A stretch of DNA of 64,000 bases. It comes from Arthrobacter sp. Alg241-R88. GTDB taxonomy: Bacteria; Actinomycetota; Actinomycetes; Actinomycetales; Micrococcaceae. The DNA is taken from positions 35,682 to 99,681 of the forward strand of contig NZ_UNRG01000007.1 of NCBI RefSeq assembly GCF_900537115.1. The letters are read 5' to 3'. The notes beneath the pieces are model-generated. The model saw only the letters and a list, made by a program, of their open reading frames with translations. It made no database searches and was not told the DNA's origin. This document shows, in pieces, positions 7,524-16,564 of the stretch (within the stretch, counting starts at the first letter, position 1; every line of letters begins with the position of its first letter). The position numbers and the translations under genes are program-made.

Positions 7524-8282
7524 ATGAAACCCTCAGCTCTTCGCCGTACCCTGCAAACTGCCGCTGCCGCCGGAGGCGCGGCAGCCCTGCTGCTCACCGC
7601 GGCGGGCGGAGCCTCGGCCCACGTCGGCGTCACGCCGGACAAAACCGCCGCCGGCTCCTACGCCCTGCTTACCTTCGGCATCCCGCACGGCTGCGACACG
7701 TCGGGCACCACCAAGGTGGCCATCACGCTGCCACAGGAACTGAACGATGCCCAGCCCACGGTCAACCCCAACTGGACCGTGGAGAAGGTGACGGAGCAGC
7801 TCGCCGAGCCGAAGAAATTCGCCGACGGCACCTCCATCACCAAGCGGACCAGCCGCATTGTCTATACCGCCAAAAGTCCACTGCCCCATGAGCTGCGCGA
7901 CGCATTGGTACTTTCGGTAAAACTCCCTGACACGGCCGGCGCCACGCTGTATTTCCCCACCCTCCAGACCTGTGAGACGGGGCAGACGGACTGGTCGGAG
8001 ATTGCCAAGGACGGCCAGGACCCGCACTCCCTGGAGGCACCTGCGCCGTCGGTTACGGTCACCGAAGCTGCGGGCACCGATGGACATGGCGAAGCCGCTG
8101 CCACGGCATCCCACAGCACGGCATCCGCGTCCACTGAGCAGGCGTCGGTGACGGACAGCGGAGCTGACGCCCGCAGCTGGGCCGGACTCGCAGCGGGGGT
8201 CGCGGGCCTGGTGCTCGGCGGCGCGGCGTTCCTGCGCAGCGGTGCGCGCCGGAACACCCCGGCGGAGGCGCCAGCCAGGTAG
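7524..8282 (+). CDS. ycnI: YcnI-like (DUF1775) copper-binding exported protein, membrane-anchored
   Basis: A 252-residue protein with a classical signal peptide (basic MKPSALRR, hydrophobic core, ASA cleavage). The mature chain begins with histidine (HVGVTPDK, H33). The domain continues with the DUF1775 pattern, including NPNWTVEK (W84). It ends with a single transmembrane helix (about 217-237) and a basic tail. In Bacillus subtilis YcnI, the N-terminal histidine and a conserved tryptophan form a copper(II) site on the outside of the membrane. H33 fits that role here; which tryptophan corresponds was not checked. Spacing to the upstream membrane-protein gene suggests co-transcription. Confidence 0.85.
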   Translation: MKPSALRRTLQTAAAAGGAAALLLTAAGGASAHVGVTPDKTAAGSYALLTFGIPHGCDTSGTTKVAITLPQELNDAQPTVNPNWTVEKVTEQLAEPKKFADGTSITKRTSRIVYTAKSPLPHELRDALVLSVKLPDTAGATLYFPTLQTCETGQTDWSEIAKDGQDPHSLEAPAPSVTVTEAAGTDGHGEAAATASHSTASASTEQASVTDSGADARSWAGLAAGVAGLVLGGAAFLRSGARRNTPAEAPAR

Positions 8283-8294
8283 GAAGGGCTTTGG

Positions 8295-8319
8295 TGCCCG
8301 GATCATCACGATCCGGGCA
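8295..8319 (+). terminator. Terminator hairpin after ycnI
   Basis: TGCCCGGATC (8295-8304) and its complement (8310-8319) with a 5-nt loop, 12 bp after the ycnI stop. TTTGG before it and TCAAAA after it give partial extra pairing. It likely ends the ycnI transcript. Confidence 0.6.
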
Positions 8320-8383
8320 TCAAAATGCCCCATGGCCTCGTGGCATCATTGACGCGGCCAAACAGTGCCGCAAAGGTGGTGCC

Positions 8384-9028
8384 ATGAGGTCTCAGCGAAT
8401 TTCACATGGGTTGGCCATAACGACGGCGGCCGCGGCGGCGGCACTGATGCTCAGCGGGTGCGGCCCCAGCGGGCCCCAAGCGCAGGCGACGACGGAACCG
8501 GGCAGCAGCTCTGCCAGCCCCGACGCAACGTCTGCAGCGCCGGCGGCGTCTGAAACGCCGTCGGAAACGCCGACCGCAACTGCTCCGGCTCCGGCTACGC
8601 CCGGGGCGCCGGCCCTTTGCAAGGCGGCCGGCCTCTCCGCCGCCACTGATGCGTCAGGCGGCGGAGCAGCAGGCAGCGTCTTTATGAAGCTCAACCTCAC
8701 CAACACAGGCCCGGAAACCTGTGTCCTCCGGGGTTTTGCCGGCGTTTCCCTGGCTGCCGATGCTGCCGGCGCCCCCATCGGTGCCCCGGCTACCCGTGAT
8801 GAAGCCGCGGCCCCAACCGATATCCTGCTGGCCCCCGGCCAGACAGGCTCGGCAGTGCTGCGCTATACGCAGGCGGGGAACTACCCGGACTGCGCCATGG
8901 TGGATGCTGCCGGCTACCGGATCTACCCGCCGGAGGACACAGCATCCCTGTTCCTGCCGCAGCCCACCAAGGCCTGCAGCAACGCGGAAATTACGCTGCT
9001 GACCATTGGGGCGTTCCAGCCCGCTTAG
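8384..9028 (+). CDS. DUF4232-type secreted lipoprotein
   Basis: ATG 8384, preceded by AAAGGTGG at good spacing, gives 214 residues. A lipoprotein signal ends at LMLSGC (Cys about residue 24). A roughly 45-residue Ser/Thr/Pro/Ala linker follows. The rest is a single beta-rich DUF4232 domain, recognisable by CKAAGLS..., LTNTGPETCVLRGFAGVSL, and a C-terminal half with APGQTGSAVLRYTQAGNYPDC. Members occur widely in Actinobacteria on the cell surface. Their function is unknown and no ligand is apparent. It stands alone, ending in a bidirectional hairpin. Confidence 0.82.
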   Translation: MRSQRISHGLAITTAAAAAALMLSGCGPSGPQAQATTEPGSSSASPDATSAAPAASETPSETPTATAPAPATPGAPALCKAAGLSAATDASGGGAAGSVFMKLNLTNTGPETCVLRGFAGVSLAADAAGAPIGAPATRDEAAAPTDILLAPGQTGSAVLRYTQAGNYPDCAMVDAAGYRIYPPEDTASLFLPQPTKACSNAEITLLTIGAFQPA

Positions 9029-9102
9029 CCGATTCCACGCGCGGTCCCCATCCCTTCCGGGGTCTGTTTCCGCGGTGAGGAACCTGCGTCGTGGCTACAG
9101 AA

Positions 9103-9144
9103 AACTGCAGGCGGTCCGGCAACATGCCCGGCCCGCCTGCAGTT
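9103..9144. terminator. Bidirectional terminator between convergent genes
   Basis: AACTGCAGGCGG (9103-9114) pairs perfectly with 9133-9144, and the intervening 18 nt contain a second smaller GC-rich pairing. It lies between the lipoprotein gene (ends 9028, plus) and the DUF4383 gene (ends 9187, minus). The A-run before it and TTGGTT after it fit use in both directions. Confidence 0.65.
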
Positions 9145-9186
9145 GGTTCCGCCCGTGGGGCGTTGTTGATGTCTCTGTCGATGCAC

Positions 9187-9657
9187 CTAGTGTGCGGTGG
9201 TGGGACGTCCGGCGCGGGCGGTGCCACGGGAAAGGGCGACGCCCAGGCCGATCATGCCGACACCGAGGACAAAGTGCAGCCAGTTGTCCGCAGTGTTGAC
9301 CGGGACGAAGTTGGCCGGCGACTCCAGCCCGATCAACAGGCCATAAAGCCAGAGGACCAGGTAGATGGCGCCACCGACGAGCAGGTAATTCCTCGACTGT
9401 GCAGCGCTGCGGGCCATGGCGATGCCGGCAGCCCCAAACAGCAGGTGGACGATGTTGTGCAGAATTGACACCTGGAAGATGCCCAGGAGCAGGGCCTCGG
9501 ATTGATGCCCTGCAAAGCCCATGGTCTCGTAGTTCGAGGTGATGCCCGGGATGAAGCCCAGGACGCCCACCAGGAGGAACACTGCGCCCACGGCAAGGGT
9601 TGCTTTTTGGATGTTTGTACGGCCTGCGGTGCGACCGTCGGAACTCATGCTTGTCAT
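9187..9657 (-). CDS. DUF4383 four-helix membrane protein
   Basis: A 156-residue protein with four hydrophobic helices: VGAVFLLVGVLGFIPG, GIFQVSILHNIVHLLFGAAGI, YLLVGGAIYLVLWLYGLLI and NWLHFVLGVGMIGLGVAL. The conserved ILHNIVHLLFG and NWLHF histidine-containing helices are the hallmarks of DUF4383. ATG 9657 has AGGAG 5 nt upstream; a GTG at 9663 is also in frame. Function unknown in the family. The promoter region 9658-9800 is AT-rich (TAAGTATACTTAGCAAATA), unlike its surroundings. Confidence 0.85.
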   Translation of the reverse strand: MTSMSSDGRTAGRTNIQKATLAVGAVFLLVGVLGFIPGITSNYETMGFAGHQSEALLLGIFQVSILHNIVHLLFGAAGIAMARSAAQSRNYLLVGGAIYLVLWLYGLLIGLESPANFVPVNTADNWLHFVLGVGMIGLGVALSRGTARAGRPTTAH

Positions 9658-9839
9658 GATCACTCCTGCTGTTGTCGTTAACGTTCACATCATGGCTGCC
9701 GGGTTGTGCCTGAACCATAGACTTAAACACCGACATCATAAGTATACTTAGCAAATACGCCACGGATAGATCAGGATCTATAACAGACACATCACAAACG
9801 GCCCGTCAGGGCCAGGACCAAAAGGCAGGCTGAACTGGG

Positions 9840-11366
9840 ATGACGTCGATTTGGTTGGACCGCGCGGAGACCTTCACCTCTGATCCTTTCGAGCCTGGAA
9901 GCAGCTACGACACCGTGGTAGCCGGCGCCGGACTCACCGGCCTGGTGACCGCACTCCTGCTGGCCCGCTCGGGGCAAACCGTCCTGGTGCTCGAGGCACG
10001 GTACCCAGGTGCTGTGACCACCGGGAACACCACCGCCAAGGTGACGCTGCTGCAGGGAACATTCCTGGCTCAACTGGCCCGCCAGTACTCCCGGAAACAG
10101 GTCCAGGCCTACGTGGACGGCAACCTCGAAGGCCAGGCCTGGCTCCTGCGGTATATGGAAGAGCACAAGGTACCGTTCCAGACCCGTGACGCCTACACGT
10201 ACGCGGCTTCAGCGCAGGGCACGGAAAAGCTGCGGGAAGAGGTCAGTGCCGGTACCACCGCCGGTCTGGACATGGAATACGTGCGCGACCCCGGGCTGCC
10301 GTTTCCCGTCCACGGAGCAGTGCGGCTGGCAAACCAGGCCCAAATTAACCCCGTGGAAGTCCTGGACACGCTGGTATCCGATATCCGCAGCCGCGGTGGA
10401 TCCGTGGTGGGCGGCGTTCGGCTGCAGGACGTTACCGGGGGCGGCCCGGCCACCATCCACACGGACCACGGCACGGTCACCGCGAACGAGGTAGTGCTTG
10501 CCACCGGCATTCCCGTCCTTGATCGCGGGCTCTACTTCGCCAAGCTGAAGCCGAGCCGCTCCTATGCAGCGGCGCTTCAGCTGCAGGAGGACCAGGCTCC
10601 TCCCCCGGGCATGTACATCTCGGTGGAACAGCCAACGCACTCCCTGCGCGACTACGAAGTGGACGGCCGCCGGCTGCTCCTGGTGGGCGGGCACGGACAC
10701 CACGTAGGCCGGGCACGGTCCGAGAAGCACCAGCTCGGCAGCCTCGTGGACTGGGCCGTGCAGCAGTACCCGGGCTCAGTGGTAACCCACACCTGGTCCG
10801 CGCAGGACTACATGCCCGTCAACCTCATGCCGTTCTTCGGCAAGCTTCCCCGGGGCAAGGGCCACGTCTACTTCGGCACCGGCTACAACAAATGGGGCAT
10901 GACCAACGCAGTGGCCGCAGCCGTGGGAATCTCCGCCGATATCCTTGGCGGCCACGTGCCCTGGGCCAATACCATCCACCGCCGTGTCAGTTCGCCGGCA
11001 GCCGCGGCGTCAGCCGTTTCCCTCAATGCCGGAGTGGCAGCCAAGCTTGCAACGGGCTGGGGGCAGTTGGCCGCCGAGGGGCTGAAGAAAGGCAAGGAAC
11101 AGCCCGCTGCCGAGCCGGCCCCTGTTGTCCCGGCCGACGGCGAGGGCAAGGTCTATCGCGAGGGAACACAACCGGTGGCCGTTTCCACCGTCAACGGCAC
11201 CACATGCAAGCTGTCGGCAGTCTGCACGCACATGGGCGGCATCCTCCACTGGAACGACAGCGAGCTGACCTGGGACTGCCCGCTCCACGGCTCCCGCTTC
11301 ACCAATGAAGGACAACTCCTGGAGGGTCCTGCCACCAAGGATCTCCCCCGCGCAGGAAAGGCTTGA
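9840..11366 (+). CDS. FAD-dependent oxidoreductase fused to a C-terminal Rieske [2Fe-2S] domain
   Basis: A 508-residue two-domain protein. The N-terminal DAO-type flavin domain has VVAGAGLTGL (GxGxxG at about 29-34) and a later FGTGYNKWGMTN FAD-binding stretch. After a linker (about 375-430) comes a Rieske domain with both cluster motifs intact: CTHMGG (C462, H464) and CPLHGSRF (C480, H483). This DadA/Rieske arrangement is known in Actinobacteria, Bacilli and Cyanobacteria. The amine or amino-acid substrate is undetermined. No ferredoxin or reductase gene is adjacent, so the fused cluster probably carries electrons away from the flavin. The start codon has only weak upstream purines. Confidence 0.85.
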   Translation: MTSIWLDRAETFTSDPFEPGSSYDTVVAGAGLTGLVTALLLARSGQTVLVLEARYPGAVTTGNTTAKVTLLQGTFLAQLARQYSRKQVQAYVDGNLEGQAWLLRYMEEHKVPFQTRDAYTYAASAQGTEKLREEVSAGTTAGLDMEYVRDPGLPFPVHGAVRLANQAQINPVEVLDTLVSDIRSRGGSVVGGVRLQDVTGGGPATIHTDHGTVTANEVVLATGIPVLDRGLYFAKLKPSRSYAAALQLQEDQAPPPGMYISVEQPTHSLRDYEVDGRRLLLVGGHGHHVGRARSEKHQLGSLVDWAVQQYPGSVVTHTWSAQDYMPVNLMPFFGKLPRGKGHVYFGTGYNKWGMTNAVAAAVGISADILGGHVPWANTIHRRVSSPAAAASAVSLNAGVAAKLATGWGQLAAEGLKKGKEQPAAEPAPVVPADGEGKVYREGTQPVAVSTVNGTTCKLSAVCTHMGGILHWNDSELTWDCPLHGSRFTNEGQLLEGPATKDLPRAGKA

Positions 11367-11440
11367 GCCGGGACCACTTGAGCCGGGACCAGGGGAAAGC
11401 TGCAAGCCGGCCTGTCGGTGGCTTGGGGCATGATGGAGGC

Positions 11441-14400
11441 ATGATCCAGGAACAGCCCGCAGCCGGTGGCAGGGGTGCGGTCGCGGAGGCACCCATGGCC
11501 CAGTTCAGCAGGCCAACACGCGACTGGTTCCTCGGCGCCTTCTCGGAGCCGACGCCAGCCCAGAACGGCGCCTGGCAGGCCATCTCCTCCGGATCGCACG
11601 CGCTGGTGGTCGCTCCCACCGGTTCCGGAAAGACCCTCGCCGCGTTCCTCTGGGCGCTGGACCGGCTGCTGGAGTCAGGATCAACAGCCGCCCCCGAGGC
11701 CCCGGCACCGGAGGCACCAAAGGCGCCGGCAAAAGGGAGGCGCCCCCGGGCGCCCAAACGCAAGACCCGGGTCCTGTACATCTCGCCGTTGAAAGCCCTC
11801 GGCGTTGACGTGGAACGGAACCTCCGCTCCCCGCTCATCGGCATCACGCAGACCGCCAAGCGGCTGGGGCTGCCGGCACCCCTGATCACTGTCGGCGTCC
11901 GTTCCGGAGACACCACAACGGCTGACCGCCGGGCCTTGCTGAGCAACCCGCCGGACATCCTGATCACCACGCCGGAATCGCTGTTCCTGATGCTCACCTC
12001 CAGGGCCCGGGAAACCTTGACCGATGTGGACACCATCATCATCGATGAGGTCCACGCCGTGGCCGGTACCAAGCGCGGGGCCCACCTCGCCGTCTCACTT
12101 GAGCGGCTGGATGCCCTGCTGAACAAACCGGCCCAGCGGATCGGGCTCTCCGCCACGGTGGAGCCCAGGGAACTGGTGGCACAGTTCCTGGCCGGTTCAG
12201 CACCTGTGGAAATTGTTGCCCCGCCCGCTAAGAAGAACTGGGACCTTACCGTCTCCGTGCCGGTGGAGGACATGTCCGACCTCCAGGGCGCCGCCGGAGC
12301 GTTCGACTCCGGTCCCGCCTCCGGGCTGCAGCCCCAGGCCTCCATCTGGCCGCACGTGGAGGAAAAGATTGTTGACCTGGTGCTGGCCAACCAGTCCACC
12401 ATCGTTTTCGCCAACTCCCGCCGCTTGTCCGAACGGCTCACGGCCCGCCTCAACGAGATCTACGTGGAACGGCAGCTGCTGACGGAGGGCGGAGGCTGGG
12501 ATGATCCTGTGCCGGCGGGGCCAGCGGCGTTCGAGACGGCCCCCGGGGCCCCTGTTTCCACGGCCACACCCGCCCACATGATGGCCCAGGCGGGAAGCTC
12601 CGCGGGGGCAGACCCGGTGCTGGCGCGCGCCCACCACGGCTCGGTCTCCAAGGACCAGCGGGCGCTGATCGAGGACGACCTCAAATCCGGCCGGTTGCGG
12701 TGCGTTGTGGCCACCTCATCACTGGAACTGGGCATCGACATGGGCGCCGTGGACCTGGTGGTGCAGGTGGAATCACCGCCGTCGGTAGCCAGCGGCCTGC
12801 AGCGGGTGGGCCGTGCCGGCCACCAGGTGGGCGAAGTTTCCCAGGGCGTCCTGTTCCCCAAGCACCGGGCAGACCTGGTGCACACAGCCATCACCGTGGA
12901 ACGCATGCTGGGCGGCAAGATCGAGCGCCTCAGCATCCCGGCGAATCCCCTGGACATCCTGGCGCAGCAGACCGTGGCTGCCACGGCACTGGGCAGCATC
13001 GATGTCGAGGAATGGTTTGCCACTGTCCGCCGTTCGGCACCTTTCGCGTCCCTCCCCCGGTCGGCGTTCGAGGCAACCCTGGACCTGCTGGCCGGCCGCT
13101 ACCCTTCCGACGAATTCGCCGAACTGCGTCCCCGGATCGTCTGGGACCGCAACGCCGGCACCATCGAAGGCAGGCCCGGGGCCCAGCGCCTCGCCGTCAC
13201 CTCCGGCGGCACTATTCCGGACCGCGGTCTCTTCGGCGTGTACATCATCGGCACCGAAATCGAGGGATCGGCGTCGCCCTCCACGGACGGCAAGCCCGCC
13301 CCTGCCCCCAAGGGCGGCCGGCGGGTGGGCGAGCTGGACGAGGAGATGGTGTACGAATCCCGCGTGGGCGACGTTTTTGCCCTCGGCGCCACCAGCTGGA
13401 AGATCGAGGACATCACCCACGACCGCGTGCTGGTCTCCCCCGCCTTCGGCCAGCCCGGCAAGCTTCCCTTCTGGAAGGGCGATTCGCTCGGCCGCCCGGT
13501 GGACCTGGGCCGTGCCCTTGGCGCCTTCGTGCGTGAACTGTCAGCGTCCGACGTCGGACCCGCCACCGAACGCTGCCAGGCCAGCGGCCTGGACGCCTTC
13601 GCGGCCAACAACCTGATCCAGTACCTCAGTGAACAGAAGCAGGCAACCGAGGTGGTGCCCAGCGACACCACACTGGTGGTGGAGCGGTTCCATGACGAAC
13701 TGGGCGACTGGCGGGTGATCCTCCACAGCCCCTTCGGCATCCCGGTGCATGCACCCTGGGCGCTTGCGGTGGGCCAGCGGCTCAACCAGCGGTACGGCAT
13801 GGACGGCTCCGCCATGGCCGCCGACGACGGGATCGTCCTGCGCGTGCCGATGATGGAGGACGAGCCGCCGGGGGCCGAACTGTTCCTGTTCGACCCCGAG
13901 GAACTGGAACAGATCGTCACGGCAGAAGTCGGGGGCAGCGCACTGTTCGCCTCACGCTTCCGCGAATGTGCCGCCCGTGCCCTGCTGCTGCCGCGGCAGA
14001 CACCGGGCAAACGGCAGCCGCTGTGGCAGCAGCGGCAGCGGTCCGCCCAGTTGCTGGACGTCGCCCGGAAGTACCCCACGTTCCCCATCGTCCTGGAAAC
14101 AGTGCGCGAATGCCTGCAGGACGTTTACGATCTCCCGGCGCTCAAAGACATCGCTGCGTCCGTGGAACGGCGCGAGCTTCGGATCGTGGAGACCACCACA
14201 TCGCAGCCGTCGCCGTTCGCGAAGTCGCTCCTGTTCGGGTACGTTGCCCAGTTCCTTTACGAGGGCGACTCCCCCCTGGCGGAGCGCCGTGCCGCCGCCC
14301 TGGCCCTCGACTCCACCCTCCTCAACGAGTTGCTGGGGCGCGTGGAGCTCCGCGAACTGCTGGACGCCAGGGTCATCGAGTCCACCGAACGGGAACTGCA

Positions 14401-16564
14401 GCGCCTGGCACCGGACCGGCGCGCGCGGGGAGTGGAAGGTGTAGCGGACCTGCTGCGCCTGCTTGGTCCCCTGGCCCCAGAGGAGGCAGCCGCCAGGCTC
14501 CAAGGCGGTGAGCCCGCAGCCGCCGAGCCCGCTGGCGGGGAATTTGCGGCGGCGGATGCGGCCGTTGCGGAACCAACAGATGCCGAACTTGCGGCCGAGC
14601 ATGCGGCCCAGGCGCCTGCAGCAGACCTGGCCCATGCCACCACCGATTCCGCCACCGGCCACCTGCTCGCCCTGCAGCGGGCCAACCGCGCCATCAAGGT
14701 CAACATCGGCGGCGTGGAACGCTTCGCCGCCGTTGAAGACGCCGCGCGGCTCCGGGATGCCATCGGCGTTCCCCTTCCCATGGGCGTGCCGCTCGCGTTT
14801 ATTGAACCAGTGGCGGACCCCCTGGGGGATCTCGTCTCCCGTTACGCCCGCACCCACGGTCCCTTCACCGCGGCGGAAGCGGCAACCCGGCTGGGCCTGG
14901 GCGTGGCAGTGGTCAGCACCGCCCTCAAGCGCCTCGCCGCTGACGGGCGGGTGGTGGAAGGCGAGTTCCGGCCCCATTCAGGCCCGCCTGAGGTGCACCC
15001 GGCTGACGCGGACCCGGCAGCTGCCGATGCCGCTGCTGCCACCCCTGCTGTTACCGAGCCTGCTGAGGCAAGCCCTTCTGCAGCGAACCCCGCACCCGCT
15101 GAGCCACTCCATCCCGCCACGGTCAGTGAGTGGTGTGATGCCGAGGTCCTCCGTAAACTGCGCCGCCGGTCGCTGGCAGCACTGCGGGCAGAGGTGGAGC
15201 CTGTCGACGCGTCCGCCTACGGCCGTTTCCTGCCGGCCTGGCAACATGTCCGTACCCCCGGTGCAGGCCGCGGCCAGCCGGGGTTGCGCGGGCTGGACGG
15301 CATCGTCACAGCCATCGACCAGCTTTCCGGTGTTCCGGTTCCGGCCTCCGCCTGGGAGCCCCTGGTCCTGGCATCCCGGGTCTCCAATTACCAGCCGGCC
15401 ATGCTGGACGAACTCATGGCCACCGGCGAGGTGCTGTGGTCCGGAGCCGGAGCGCTGCCCGGCAACGACGGCTGGATCAGCCTGCACCTGGCCGACTCCG
15501 CAGAGCTGACCCTAAACCCGGCCATCGACTACGAACCCGGCGACGCCCAGCAGCGGCTCCTGGAGCACCTCCGAAACAACGGCGGCGGCTACTTCTTCCG
15601 GCAGCTGACTGAGGTGGCCGGCGGAATGGACTCGGTTCTGAGTGACCAGGAGATTGTCACTGCGTTGTGGGACCTGGCGTGGGCTGGCCGCATTACGGGT
15701 GACACGTTCGCTCCCGTCCGCGCCTTGATCGCAGGTGGGCACACTGCCCACCGGCAGGTGGCCCGTGCACCGAGGGCGCGGGCACCGCGCCTGAGCCGGC
15801 TGGGCCGGTCCCACGGGACCGGCCTGATGGGGTCTGCAGGAATGGGCGGTGGCCGCTACGGAACGTCGGCCGGCCCGGCCACGCCTCCCCTGGCAGCAGG
15901 CCGTTGGTCCGCGCTCCCGCAGCCCGAACTGGACCCGACCATCCACGCCCGGGCCACTGCCGAGCTCCTGCTGGACCGCTACGGCGTGGTCACCCGGGGC
16001 TCGGTGATGGCAGAACAGATCCTTGGCGGGTTCGGGTTGATGTACAAAGTCCTGGCACGGCTCGAGGAAGCGGGCCGATGCCGCCGCGGCTACTTCATTG
16101 AGCACCTGGGGGCAGCCCAGTTCGCCGTGCCGGCCACCGTTGACCGGCTGCGTTCGTACTCCGAAGACACCCAGCTCGCCAAGCCCGAGCCTGCCGCCCT
16201 CGCCCTCGCCGCCACCGATCCCGCCAACCCCTACGGCGCAGCCCTCCCCTGGCCGGCCCTTCACGACGACGCTGGAACCGGGCACCGGCCCGGGCGGAAG
16301 GCGGGTGCCCTGGTGGTGCTGGTGGACGGGGCGCTGGTCCTGTACGTGGAACGGGGTGGAAAAACGCTGCTGGCCTTCAGCGACGACGACGCCATCCTCG
16401 CCGCCGCCGGCTCCGCACTGGTCAGTGTGGTGACCCGCGGCGCCGTCGACAAGCTGATCATGGAGAAGGTGAACGGCCACGGAATCCTGGATACGCCTGT
16501 TGCCGCGGCGCTCAGCTCGGCCGGGGCGTACTCCACGCCGAAGGGGCTGAGGATACGTGCCTGA
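11441..16564 (+). CDS. lhr: Lhr-type superfamily 2 DNA helicase
   Basis: A very large helicase of about 1707 residues (typical Lhr about 1500-1550). It has Walker A PTGSGKT (59-65), DEVH (202-205), SATVEP motif III, and a second RecA domain with SSLELGIDMGAVD and QRVGRAGHQ, followed by the winged-helix and long C-terminal region of Lhr. The family is a 3'-5' ssDNA-dependent ATPase/helicase linked to DNA-damage responses. Two Ala/Pro/Glu-rich segments (about 1020-1065 and 1185-1225) account for extra length. ATG 11441 lies 6 nt after CATGAT, suiting a leaderless transcript. ATG 11495, with GGAGG 5 nt upstream, is an alternative. It overlaps nei2. Confidence 0.92.
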   Translation: MIQEQPAAGGRGAVAEAPMAQFSRPTRDWFLGAFSEPTPAQNGAWQAISSGSHALVVAPTGSGKTLAAFLWALDRLLESGSTAAPEAPAPEAPKAPAKGRRPRAPKRKTRVLYISPLKALGVDVERNLRSPLIGITQTAKRLGLPAPLITVGVRSGDTTTADRRALLSNPPDILITTPESLFLMLTSRARETLTDVDTIIIDEVHAVAGTKRGAHLAVSLERLDALLNKPAQRIGLSATVEPRELVAQFLAGSAPVEIVAPPAKKNWDLTVSVPVEDMSDLQGAAGAFDSGPASGLQPQASIWPHVEEKIVDLVLANQSTIVFANSRRLSERLTARLNEIYVERQLLTEGGGWDDPVPAGPAAFETAPGAPVSTATPAHMMAQAGSSAGADPVLARAHHGSVSKDQRALIEDDLKSGRLRCVVATSSLELGIDMGAVDLVVQVESPPSVASGLQRVGRAGHQVGEVSQGVLFPKHRADLVHTAITVERMLGGKIERLSIPANPLDILAQQTVAATALGSIDVEEWFATVRRSAPFASLPRSAFEATLDLLAGRYPSDEFAELRPRIVWDRNAGTIEGRPGAQRLAVTSGGTIPDRGLFGVYIIGTEIEGSASPSTDGKPAPAPKGGRRVGELDEEMVYESRVGDVFALGATSWKIEDITHDRVLVSPAFGQPGKLPFWKGDSLGRPVDLGRALGAFVRELSASDVGPATERCQASGLDAFAANNLIQYLSEQKQATEVVPSDTTLVVERFHDELGDWRVILHSPFGIPVHAPWALAVGQRLNQRYGMDGSAMAADDGIVLRVPMMEDEPPGAELFLFDPEELEQIVTAEVGGSALFASRFRECAARALLLPRQTPGKRQPLWQQRQRSAQLLDVARKYPTFPIVLETVRECLQDVYDLPALKDIAASVERRELRIVETTTSQPSPFAKSLLFGYVAQFLYEGDSPLAERRAAALALDSTLLNELLGRVELRELLDARVIESTERELQRLAPDRRARGVEGVADLLRLLGPLAPEEAAARLQGGEPAAAEPAGGEFAAADAAVAEPTDAELAAEHAAQAPAADLAHATTDSATGHLLALQRANRAIKVNIGGVERFAAVEDAARLRDAIGVPLPMGVPLAFIEPVADPLGDLVSRYARTHGPFTAAEAATRLGLGVAVVSTALKRLAADGRVVEGEFRPHSGPPEVHPADADPAAADAAAATPAVTEPAEASPSAANPAPAEPLHPATVSEWCDAEVLRKLRRRSLAALRAEVEPVDASAYGRFLPAWQHVRTPGAGRGQPGLRGLDGIVTAIDQLSGVPVPASAWEPLVLASRVSNYQPAMLDELMATGEVLWSGAGALPGNDGWISLHLADSAELTLNPAIDYEPGDAQQRLLEHLRNNGGGYFFRQLTEVAGGMDSVLSDQEIVTALWDLAWAGRITGDTFAPVRALIAGGHTAHRQVARAPRARAPRLSRLGRSHGTGLMGSAGMGGGRYGTSAGPATPPLAAGRWSALPQPELDPTIHARATAELLLDRYGVVTRGSVMAEQILGGFGLMYKVLARLEEAGRCRRGYFIEHLGAAQFAVPATVDRLRSYSEDTQLAKPEPAALALAATDPANPYGAALPWPALHDDAGTGHRPGRKAGALVVLVDGALVLYVERGGKTLLAFSDDDAILAAAGSALVSVVTRGAVDKLIMEKVNGHGILDTPVAAALSSAGAYSTPKGLRIRA

